The notes below the pieces were generated by a model. That model was not told where the DNA came from and did no database searches. It saw nothing but the letters and a program-made list of their open reading frames with translations. This document shows, one piece after another, positions 7,039-13,524 of a DNA stretch of 14,571 bases. Positions within the stretch are counted from its first letter, which is position 1; each line of letters starts with the position of its first letter. This stretch comes from Microcaldota archaeon. Lineage in GTDB: Archaea; Micrarchaeota; Micrarchaeia; Micrarchaeales; CABMGC01. The stretch spans positions 1-14,571 of the forward strand of contig JAJYXH010000096.1 in assembly GCA_021791075.1 (NCBI GenBank), written 5' to 3'. The position numbers and the translations under genes are program-made.

Positions 7039-7440
7039 CTATACCGGCTCGAACTTGTAGTGGTAGTAGATAAGCCCTTCCTCCCCGTCGACATACATTC
7101 TCCTGAATGCGGATCTTACCTTTGTTCCTATCTTTATCTCCGTTCCGTTCTCGAGTATGTGCCCCTCCACCATCGGACCCTCGTCGAGCTTTACAACCCC
7201 GACGATGTAAGGTGCCTCGTCCTTGAAGGTGTCAGGCGGCACCCTGATCTTCGTGAATGAGTATACTTCGCCGTTTCCGCTGAACTTCTTGTTCTCCATC
7301 TTCGACTCTCTCCCGCACTTCCTGCAGACTATGCGAGGAGGGAAGTAGGCCTTTCCACAGGTCTTGCAAGAATTACCAACCAGATTGTACCTTGCCTTGA
7401 TCTTTCTCCATAATCCCGCCGAAGGTTTCTCCATAAGCAT
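7039..7440 (-). CDS. DUF35 OB-fold / Zn-ribbon protein of the thiolase-HMG-CoA synthase complex
   Basis: Small acyl-CoA-associated protein of 133 residues with a rubredoxin-like zinc ribbon (Cys25, Cys28, Cys39, Cys42 in CKTCGKAYFPPRIVCRKCG) and a C-terminal OB fold (about 50-130, with SFTKIRVPP and GTKVRSAFRR). In archaea, DUF35 proteins of this kind sit between acetoacetyl-CoA thiolase and HMG-CoA synthase and form a shared CoA-binding channel. Gene order here, HMG-CoA synthase then thiolase then DUF35, matches that complex. The ATG at 7440 shares one base with the thiolase stop (TGATG), indicating coupled translation. A second Met two codons on (7434) is an alternative start. An apparent longer upstream frame is only the thiolase read out of frame. 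It is a structural partner, not known to be catalytic itself. Confidence 0.9.
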   Translation of the reverse strand: MLMEKPSAGLWRKIKARYNLVGNSCKTCGKAYFPPRIVCRKCGRESKMENKKFSGNGEVYSFTKIRVPPDTFKDEAPYIVGVVKLDEGPMVEGHILENGTEIKIGTKVRSAFRRMYVDGEEGLIYYHYKFEPV

Positions 7441-8603
7441 CAATCCGCTCTTTTGTATATGTGCACAACCGATGTGGCGCCGCTTCCGCCGACATTGTGC
7501 GTCAGCCCTATGTTGGCTCCCTTGACCTGCCTCTCCCCTGCATCTCCCCTGAGCTGCCAGACGACCTCGACGGCCTGCTTGACCCCTGTGGCTCCGACAG
7601 GGTGGCCGCATCCCTTGAGGCCTCCGCTCGTGTTCACCGAGAGCTTCGATCCCAATGCGGTCTCTCCGTCAAGAATCGCCTTTCCTGCCTTGCCCTTCTT
7701 GTAGAATCCAAGATCCTCCATGGCCATTATCTCTGCGATCGTGAAGCAGTCGTGGACTTCCGCGATATCGATATCCTTTGGCGTGACCTTTGCCTGCCTG
7801 TACGCCTTGTCGGCCGCAATGGTGGTGGCCTTTATTCCGCTCAGACTGTCCCTCTCTGCGAGCCTGAGGGTGTCGCTCGCCTGCGTGCTTGCGAGTATCT
7901 TTATAGGAGTATCATTGAACTTCCTCGCCCTGTCGAGCGGAGCAAGGACGATCGCCGCTGCTCCGTCCGATATTGGTGAGCAGTCGAGAAGCTTGAGCGG
8001 GTCTGAGACGACCTTCGACTTCATGACCTCTTCGATCGTGAGGTTCTTGTGGAACTGGGCGAACTTGTTCTTCATAGCATTGGCATGGTTCTTTACCGCA
8101 ACTGATGCGAGCATCTCCTCCGTGGTGCCGTACTCATGCATGTGCCTCTTAGCCATCATCGCATATAGTCCCGGGAAGGTTATGCCCTGGAATAGTTCCC
8201 ACTCCTGGTCTCCGGCACCTCCGAGCGCGGTAGTTGCCTCAGAAGCGGTAACGTCAGTCATCTTCTCCACTCCGCCGACGACCACAATGTCGTGTATTCC
8301 GCTCGAGACCGCCATGTAGCCTAGCCGCAGTGCACTGCCTCCGCTGGCGCAGGCATTCTCTATTCTCACCGCAGGAATGTTGTTTAACCCGAGCTGGTCA
8401 GACATGAGCGCGGCGACGTGCTCCTGGCCCATGAATCTTCCGGAGGCCATAGTGCCGCCGAAGATCATCTCGATCTCGTTGCTCGAGATGTTTGCGTCCT
8501 CCAGCGCCATGAGCCCCGCCTCGGCCATGAGCTCCTTTATTCCGGAGTCCCATCTCTCGCCGAACTTCGAGAGCCCTACGCCTATTATTGCAACATCTCT
8601 CAT
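7440..8603 (-). CDS. Acetyl-CoA C-acetyltransferase (acetoacetyl-CoA thiolase), archaeal type
   Basis: Condenses two acetyl-CoA to acetoacetyl-CoA, the first committed step toward mevalonate. The thiolase fold spans all 387 residues. The nucleophile is Cys85 (RIENACASGGSAL), catalytic histidines are expected at His284 (EVHDCF) and His334 (LKGCGHPVGATG), and the C-terminal HNVGGSGATS takes the place of the usual cysteine-containing CGGGG loop, as in the archaeal/SCP2-like thiolases that pair with DUF35. The unfavourable condensation is thought to be pulled by channelling to HMG-CoA synthase, whose gene ends five bases upstream. The start at 8603 has a good Shine-Dalgarno, AGAGGT at 8611-8616, seven bases away. 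The downstream DUF35 gene overlaps its stop by one base. Confidence 0.93.
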   Translation of the reverse strand: MRDVAIIGVGLSKFGERWDSGIKELMAEAGLMALEDANISSNEIEMIFGGTMASGRFMGQEHVAALMSDQLGLNNIPAVRIENACASGGSALRLGYMAVSSGIHDIVVVGGVEKMTDVTASEATTALGGAGDQEWELFQGITFPGLYAMMAKRHMHEYGTTEEMLASVAVKNHANAMKNKFAQFHKNLTIEEVMKSKVVSDPLKLLDCSPISDGAAAIVLAPLDRARKFNDTPIKILASTQASDTLRLAERDSLSGIKATTIAADKAYRQAKVTPKDIDIAEVHDCFTIAEIMAMEDLGFYKKGKAGKAILDGETALGSKLSVNTSGGLKGCGHPVGATGVKQAVEVVWQLRGDAGERQVKGANIGLTHNVGGSGATSVVHIYKRAD

Positions 8604-8608
8604 GGTCG

Positions 8609-9658
8609 TTACCTCTTCCTTATCGATCCCCTGTTCTTCAGGTAGGTCGAGTAGTCCACGTACTTCTTGTGAGCGTTTATCAGATCCTGCACCTTTACCG
8701 ACCTCTTTCTCTTGTCGTCTATCCTGTCCGTGACCTGGATCGCGAACGAGTCGCTTCCGGCACCGGAACCGAAGCTCGTTACGAGTATCTTGTCCCCTGC
8801 ATTTGCCACGTCAAGGGTCGCGGCGAGGCCGAGCATTGATGCTCCTGAGTATGTATTTCCTATTATCGGGGTAAGAAGGCCGGGCTCTATCTGCTTCTCG
8901 CTGAACCCGAGCATCTTTGCGACATTCGTTGGGAACTTCCCGTTTGGCTGGTGGAAGACCGCGTACTTGAAGTCGGTTGGCTTGAATCCTGTTGTCTCAA
9001 AGAGCAGCTTCGTGGCATTCTGTATGTGCTTGAAGTACGCAGGCTCTCCGGTGAACCTCCCTCCGTGCGACGGGAACCCTGCGCCCTCCCTTCTCCAGAA
9101 GTCGGGAGTATCGGTGGTGTAGCTCACAGTCTTTAATATATCTGCGATTACCTCCTTCTTCTCCTTTCCTATGATGAATGCCGCTCCGCCCGCACTTGCA
9201 GTGTACTCGAGCGCGTCGCCGGGCCTTCCCTGCGACGTGTCGCTGCCTGCTGCGAGCCCGTACTCTATCATCCTGCTGTCGACGAGACCCATTACCATCT
9301 GCATTCCTGCCGTGCCTGCCTTGCATGCGAACTCGAGATCTGATGTCATGACCGCAGTGCCCGCCCCTATTGCCTCCTTGACTATCGTTGCTGTTGGCTT
9401 CACGGCATAAGGATGGGATTCCGATCCGACATAGACGGCCTGTATCTTATCAGGGGAGAGTCCCGAATGGACCACCGCGCGCCTTGAGGCCTCGACGGCT
9501 ATTGTTGCGGCATCCTCGTCGCGACCGGGCACGGTCTTCTCTCTTATCCCGAGCCCGTGCTTTATTGCCTCTGCGTCCTCATTCCAGACCTTCGCTATAT
9601 CCTCTACCCTTATCCTGTATATTGGGATGTAAACCCCGTATCCGACTATTCCTGCCAT
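8609..9658 (-). CDS. Hydroxymethylglutaryl-CoA synthase, archaeal type
   Basis: Condenses acetoacetyl-CoA with acetyl-CoA to form HMG-CoA, the substrate of HMG-CoA reductase in the mevalonate route to archaeal isoprenoid lipids. At 349 residues it has the usual archaeal length. The catalytic triad is visible: Glu80 (VGSESHPYAVKPT), Cys112 (LEFACKAGT) and His236 (AVFHQPNGKFP). IVGYGVYIP at the N-terminus, SAGGAAFIIG, GNTYSGAS and SFGSGAGSDSF are further family marks. It starts 19 bases after the OFOR beta stop, so read-through from the OFOR genes is likely, but a TATA-like GTATATCT about 27 bases before the ATG might also give a leaderless mRNA of its own. The thiolase gene follows after five bases. 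Confidence 0.94.
   Translation of the reverse strand: MAGIVGYGVYIPIYRIRVEDIAKVWNEDAEAIKHGLGIREKTVPGRDEDAATIAVEASRRAVVHSGLSPDKIQAVYVGSESHPYAVKPTATIVKEAIGAGTAVMTSDLEFACKAGTAGMQMVMGLVDSRMIEYGLAAGSDTSQGRPGDALEYTASAGGAAFIIGKEKKEVIADILKTVSYTTDTPDFWRREGAGFPSHGGRFTGEPAYFKHIQNATKLLFETTGFKPTDFKYAVFHQPNGKFPTNVAKMLGFSEKQIEPGLLTPIIGNTYSGASMLGLAATLDVANAGDKILVTSFGSGAGSDSFAIQVTDRIDDKRKRSVKVQDLINAHKKYVDYSTYLKNRGSIRKR
8611..8616 (-). promoter_or_regulatory. Shine-Dalgarno of the thiolase gene
   Basis: AGAGGT on the minus strand, within the last codons of HMG-CoA synthase and seven bases before the thiolase ATG at 8603. It fixes that start and shows that Shine-Dalgarno initiation is used for internal genes of this cluster, while first genes tend to look leaderless. 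Confidence 0.6.
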
Positions 9659-9677
9659 CTAAAATACCAATTATGAA

Positions 9678-11654
9678 TTAGATATACTCCTTTAATATCT
9701 CTTGCACCTTCTCCTTTGTAGGGAACGGCTGCTTGACCAGCGGGCCCTCTTTCAGCAGCATGTCGAGGTCGCTGTACGTGGGCTTCTTAGCCTTGTAGAA
9801 CAGGCCTATTGGGATCTTCTCCCAGTTGGTGGTCTCGGCCTCGATGGTCCTCTCGTACGCCATCACCTTGTTGGTCGGATCGTGGTCTGACTGCTCAAGC
9901 TTGTAGAGCCTCTTCCTGTACCAATCGTATGTGTTGTAGTCGTTGAAAGTGACGCACGGGCTGAATACATCTATTATCGAGAAGCCCCTGTGCTGTATCC
10001 CGTTCTTTATCAGCTCCGCCATGTGATTCGGGTCTCCAGAGAATGCGCGGGCGACATATGTGGCACCTGCAACCAGTGCAATAGCAAGAGGATTCTCCGG
10101 AGTCTCTATGCTCCCGAACGGGGTGGACTTTGTCTTCTGGCCGACGAACGTTGTGGGCGATGCCTGTCCTGTAGTGAGTCCGTATATCTCATTGTTCATG
10201 ACGATGTAGGTCATGTCGATGTTTCTCCTTGCCGTGTGGACCAGATGTCCTACGCCTATGCCGTAGCCGTCACCATCTCCTCCTGTTCCTATAATCACAA
10301 GCTCATCGTTTGCAAGCTTCATGCCTGATGCGTTCGGCAGGAGCCTTCCGTGGAGGCTGTGGATGCCATAGGTGCTGAACGGGTGCGGCATCGCGGAGCT
10401 GCACCCTATTCCCGAGACTATGGCGATCTTGCTCTTGTCGAGGCCCAGGTCGGTCACGGCCTTCGTTATTCCTGCGAAGACCCCGAAGTCCCCACAGTTG
10501 CCTGAAGCAGTTATGTTTGTGACAAAAGTATGTCCAGGATCGTCCATTGTCAAGTCATAGACTGGGCCGTCGTATTCTAAGGTATTGATTGATCTTATAG
10601 GAAGATAGACGCGATTATTCTTCATGATTATTGAGTGGTTCTTTCCAGGTTTTTCCCTGTGGAAGTCTACTCCAACAATATCGGCAAGTCTGTTATAGTC
10701 TTCGCCGCGGACTACATATATCCCGTATGACTTCTTATGAATTCCGTGTGCAGGTTCGTTGTAAATGGTTGGCACTATTCCTTGCCTCAACAGTAGTAGC
10801 TTTACCTGCTCTGACAGTACAACAGAGATTGTGGCATATCCGGCTTTGACATCATCGAAGTAGCCGTCTCCCCTCCATAGCCCCTTAAGCAGTGCCGACT
10901 GCTTTTCTTTTGGAAGGAACATGAAGTCGTGCGGTATCTGCTTGCTCGCTGCAGATCCACCGAATAGTTGTTTGAAGATCTCGGCGAGGTATGAGGAATA
11001 GAATACGATATCTATACCGTCACCGTCTCTGTCAGGCCTTTTGCTCCCCCTGAGCCCAAACAGCTCCCCCATAATTGACATTATATCATCGATAAATTCT
11101 GTTTCGCTCTTACTAAGGCTGAATATTATTGACCTGCCATGGGAGCTGCCTTCGGCTATGTAATATCCAAACAGCTTAAGGAGCCTGCCATCCAGGACAA
11201 GCGATTCAGGCAGAGCCTTGCTTCTCGTGTCTTTGAGCTTCTTATCATACACGAAGGGCATGGACTGAATGTCCCTAATCTCGCTCATTATTGGGAATAC
11301 CAGATAGTCGCCAACTCTCAACTCCTCTGCCTCTATCTTCTGCTCTGCAAACATGCCTTCTCCGATTCTTGCTTTCCTTACACCTACGAACGGGTGTTCT
11401 GGGGTTGCACTGACTGATCCGAAAGCCTTTACGCGTATCTTGTACAACAGCCCGGTGTGGTGGTGCTCTATCGTCTTTGCGACCTTCTTGTAGATACCGT
11501 TTGCGGTAAGCACCTTATCTCCGACTTTTACCTCCCTTATAGGCTTGACTGATGGATTTGATACAACTAGGGTATCGCCTACGAGGCACCCTGGACACCA
11601 TATCGGCTTGTTTGCTGAGGTATAAACCTGTTTTGGTTTTGCTTGGTCTACCAT
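9678..11654 (-). CDS. 2-oxoacid:ferredoxin oxidoreductase beta subunit, interrupted by an intein
   Basis: Thiamine-diphosphate and 4Fe-4S subunit that decarboxylates a 2-oxoacid (pyruvate, 2-oxoglutarate or both), makes acyl-CoA with the alpha subunit and reduces ferredoxin. The 658-residue precursor contains a 364-residue intein at 23-386; the spliced protein is 294 residues, normal for the family. Expected cluster ligands are Cys20 and Cys387 (rejoined as WCPGCGDFG), Cys418 (GIGCSS) and Cys567 (SPCVTFN). The diphosphate/Mg site is GDGDGYGIG (459-467) with NNEIYGLTTGQASPTT. The gene begins four bases after the alpha stop and ends 19 bases before HMG-CoA synthase. Unspliced protein lacks a contiguous CxxC motif, so activity should depend on splicing. 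Substrate choice cannot be settled from sequence; the neighbourhood favours acetyl-CoA supply. Confidence 0.93.
   Translation of the reverse strand: MVDQAKPKQVYTSANKPIWCPGCLVGDTLVVSNPSVKPIREVKVGDKVLTANGIYKKVAKTIEHHHTGLLYKIRVKAFGSVSATPEHPFVGVRKARIGEGMFAEQKIEAEELRVGDYLVFPIMSEIRDIQSMPFVYDKKLKDTRSKALPESLVLDGRLLKLFGYYIAEGSSHGRSIIFSLSKSETEFIDDIMSIMGELFGLRGSKRPDRDGDGIDIVFYSSYLAEIFKQLFGGSAASKQIPHDFMFLPKEKQSALLKGLWRGDGYFDDVKAGYATISVVLSEQVKLLLLRQGIVPTIYNEPAHGIHKKSYGIYVVRGEDYNRLADIVGVDFHREKPGKNHSIIMKNNRVYLPIRSINTLEYDGPVYDLTMDDPGHTFVTNITASGNCGDFGVFAGITKAVTDLGLDKSKIAIVSGIGCSSAMPHPFSTYGIHSLHGRLLPNASGMKLANDELVIIGTGGDGDGYGIGVGHLVHTARRNIDMTYIVMNNEIYGLTTGQASPTTFVGQKTKSTPFGSIETPENPLAIALVAGATYVARAFSGDPNHMAELIKNGIQHRGFSIIDVFSPCVTFNDYNTYDWYRKRLYKLEQSDHDPTNKVMAYERTIEAETTNWEKIPIGLFYKAKKPTYSDLDMLLKEGPLVKQPFPTKEKVQEILKEYI
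9680..9692 (-). promoter_or_regulatory. Possible TATA box for HMG-CoA synthase
   Basis: The minus strand reads GGAGTATATCTAA across the end of OFOR beta, with the TATA-like core about 27 bases before the HMG-CoA synthase ATG. That is the spacing seen for the leaderless-looking valS and reductase genes, and no Shine-Dalgarno precedes this ATG. The bases also encode the last residues of OFOR beta, so the match may be chance. Confidence 0.3.
10497..11588 (-). mobile_element. Intein with LAGLIDADG homing endonuclease in OFOR beta
   Basis: In-frame 364-residue protein intron, from Cys1 (codon 23, TGC at 11588) to Asn364 (codon 386, AAC ending 10497), followed by extein Cys (TGT). In intein numbering: block A CLVGDTLV; block B SATPEHPF with Thr62 and His65; the endonuclease with two LAGLIDADG helices, LFGYYIAEG (Glu146) and LLKGLWRGDG (Asp241), both acidic residues kept; block F VYDLTMDDPGHTFV; block G TNITASGN followed by Cys. 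The residue before the terminal Asn is Gly, not the usual His. Hand counts of 60-base stretches give about 38-43% G+C inside (10561-10620, 10621-10680, 11041-11100) against 60-63% in the flanking exteins (9721-9780, 10321-10380), which suggests acquisition from elsewhere. The insertion splits the CPGC iron-sulfur motif. Confidence 0.95.
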
Positions 11655-11658
11655 AGTA

Positions 11659-13401
11659 TCACTTGAAGTTCTTTATTACCTCCGCAGTCTTTGCGGCGAT
11701 CTCCTCTCCGGTTATCGCCTCTCCGTCATACTTTAGTATGCTGTTCTTTATCTCGATTCCCGTGTTCGTCCTTATGACCTGCGCGAGCTGTCCAGTATAA
11801 TTGCACTCGACGTTTATCAGCTTCTTTCCCTTGAGAATCGCTGCAGTCCTCTCCTTGTCAAGTGGCATGAGATAGTTGAACGATATAAGTCCGACATTGA
11901 CTCCTCTCGCCTTCAGGAGCTCGATCGCCTCCGTGGCAGGCTCCGTCGTTGACCCGAATGTAACGAAGAAGTAGTTTGCAGCCTCGTTCTCCACGCTTGG
12001 ATAGAAGATGTTCTCGTTCTTTAGCATCGTCTTCATCTTTCTCATCCTCTTCGAGTGCATCTGCCTTCTTATCTCCACGTACTCGTCTATTCCGGAGAAA
12101 GCGTCGCTGATGAGGTCACCGTACTCGTTGTGCTCGTCGCTGGGTGCGATGAACTCTGTGCCGGGAGTCCCTGGTATTCCCCTAGGCGAGATGCCATCCT
12201 CGGTTATCTCGTATCTCTTGAACCTTCCGCCCGTTGTGTTTGACAGTACCAGCTTGCCCCTGTCTACCGTGACAGCATCCAGGTCGAATCCGCCTTCCAC
12301 GCTCTCTATGTGCTCGGAGAGATAGAGGTCCAGCAACACAAGCACTGGGCACTGGTACTTCTCTGCAAGATTGAAAGCCTGGTAACCTACGGTGAAGCAC
12401 TCCTTTATGTTTCGCGGAGCAACCACTATCTTTGGAAACTCGCCCTGCGATGCGTGCATTACGAAGAGAAGGTCTGCCTGCTCTGTCTTTGTCGGAAGTC
12501 CCGTGCTTGGACCGGTCCTCTGCGACTCCACGACGACCAATGGCACTTCTAGCATGCTGGCAAAGCCAACGCCCTCGGCCATCAGGGAGAATCCTCCGCC
12601 GCTGGTTCCGCACATGGACCTCACTCCGGCGTTCGCGGCTCCGATCGCCATGTTGATAGCGGCGATCTCGTCCTCTGTCTGCTTGAACATGACGCCCTTG
12701 TTCTCGTGGGCGGCGAACCAGTGGAGAAGCCCGCTGGCAGGAGTCATAGGGTAAGCCGCGTAGAACTTGCAGCCTCCGGCAAAGGCGCCTATGCAGAGGG
12801 CCGTGTTGCCGTCCATCGCATACCTCTGCTTCCCGTCCCCCTTGACGTTGTACAGGGTCGAGACGCCCTGGTAATTGTAAGCCTCGGTGGCTATGGCCAT
12901 GTTGTTGTCAACGATCTTCTGCCCCTTCCTGAGGAACCTGCTAGTGACGACATCGTTGAAGGCCTTGATGTTTATGCCGACAAACTTGAGTACCGCGCCT
13001 ATTGCGGCCACGTTCCTCATGATCGGGTCGCCGCTTATCTTGACCGCTATGTCGAGTATTGGGATAGGAACGGGCCTTACGTTCATCCCCTCGAGTTCCT
13101 TGACGTTTATCTTTGAAGGATCGTATATGACTACCGCGCCGTCATTGAGGTGGCTCTTCTGGTTCTTTATGCAGTCCTGGTTGAGCGCAACGAGTATGTC
13201 TACCCTCTCTCCGTGGCTGTGGAGCTCCTGGTCGCTGATCCGGATCTGGTACCAGACGTGCCCTCCCCTTATTATTGACTGGTATCCGCGGTAACCGAAG
13301 ACATGGAAGCCGTTCCTCGAAGCGACCTTTATCAGGAGTTCTCCGCTGGACTCTACCCCGTCCCCGTTTGCCCCCGCGATTCTTATGCAGACACTGCTCA
13401 T
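11659..13401 (-). CDS. 2-oxoacid:ferredoxin oxidoreductase alpha subunit (gamma-alpha fusion)
   Basis: Large subunit of a two-subunit OFOR, 580 residues. Residues 1 to about 190 are the gamma domain (IAGANGDGVESSGELL, then FGYRGYQSIIRGGHVWYQIR). From about 195 comes the alpha pyrimidine-binding region with YPMTPAS (217-223), the counterpart of the YPITPSS motif of archaeal OFORs, and FKQTEDEIAAINMAIGAANAG and MCGTSGGGFSLMAEG. A C-terminal domain holds the transketolase-C-like strands (NYFFVTFGSTTEP). No ferredoxin-like domain is fused. This gamma-alpha plus beta layout is that of the broad-specificity OFORs of aerobic archaea such as Sulfolobus, which can use pyruvate and 2-oxoglutarate. It is the first gene of the cluster; OFOR beta follows after four bases. 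Start ATG 13401 gives the conserved N-terminal strand. Confidence 0.93.
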   Translation of the reverse strand: MSSVCIRIAGANGDGVESSGELLIKVASRNGFHVFGYRGYQSIIRGGHVWYQIRISDQELHSHGERVDILVALNQDCIKNQKSHLNDGAVVIYDPSKINVKELEGMNVRPVPIPILDIAVKISGDPIMRNVAAIGAVLKFVGINIKAFNDVVTSRFLRKGQKIVDNNMAIATEAYNYQGVSTLYNVKGDGKQRYAMDGNTALCIGAFAGGCKFYAAYPMTPASGLLHWFAAHENKGVMFKQTEDEIAAINMAIGAANAGVRSMCGTSGGGFSLMAEGVGFASMLEVPLVVVESQRTGPSTGLPTKTEQADLLFVMHASQGEFPKIVVAPRNIKECFTVGYQAFNLAEKYQCPVLVLLDLYLSEHIESVEGGFDLDAVTVDRGKLVLSNTTGGRFKRYEITEDGISPRGIPGTPGTEFIAPSDEHNEYGDLISDAFSGIDEYVEIRRQMHSKRMRKMKTMLKNENIFYPSVENEAANYFFVTFGSTTEPATEAIELLKARGVNVGLISFNYLMPLDKERTAAILKGKKLINVECNYTGQLAQVIRTNTGIEIKNSILKYDGEAITGEEIAAKTAEVIKNFK

Positions 13402-13462
13402 TTAAGCACTAATTTGGCTATACTGCAGACTGTGAGTTACGATTTAGAATTCCATGCCCAGC

Positions 13463-13482
13463 GTATCTTTATAATACTAGCT
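13463..13482 (-). promoter_or_regulatory. TATA box, putative promoter of the OFOR-mevalonate cluster
   Basis: The minus strand reads CTAGTATTATAAAGATACG, with TATTATAAAG as a good archaeal TATA core about 70 bases before the OFOR alpha ATG. A start about 25 bases downstream (near 13445) would give a leader of about 45 bases without a clear Shine-Dalgarno. A weaker GTATAG lies about 20 bases before the ATG. The TATA core overlaps one arm of an eight-base inverted repeat. Confidence 0.45.
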
Positions 13483-13516
13483 GGCGGGGTTGAGCGAATG
13501 ACGATCGCAGTATTAT
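13471..13516. repeat. Eight-base inverted repeat overlapping the OFOR promoter
   Basis: ATAATACT at 13471-13478 and its exact complement AGTATTAT at 13509-13516, separated by 30 bases, between the end of the kelch-repeat gene and OFOR alpha. One arm overlaps the putative TATA box; the other is just past the kelch-gene stop. It could be a pair of operator half-sites or a weak stem ending the upstream transcript. Confidence 0.35.
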
Positions 13517-13524
13517 CCCACAGA

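Noticed and set aside
7031..7050. Direct repeat ACCGGCT around the DUF35 stop, considered as a terminator
   Set aside because: Only a four-base CCGG stem can form and no T-run follows; too weak to call.
7441..7611. N-terminal extension of the DUF35 frame
   Set aside because: The extra residues are the out-of-frame 3' end of the thiolase gene; the ATG at 7440 fits the family N-terminus and the stop-start overlap.
7720..8319. Long plus-strand frame of 199 codons opposite the thiolase gene
   Set aside because: It is antisense to a clear thiolase with complete active-site motifs and has no recognisable domain; it is a codon-bias shadow.
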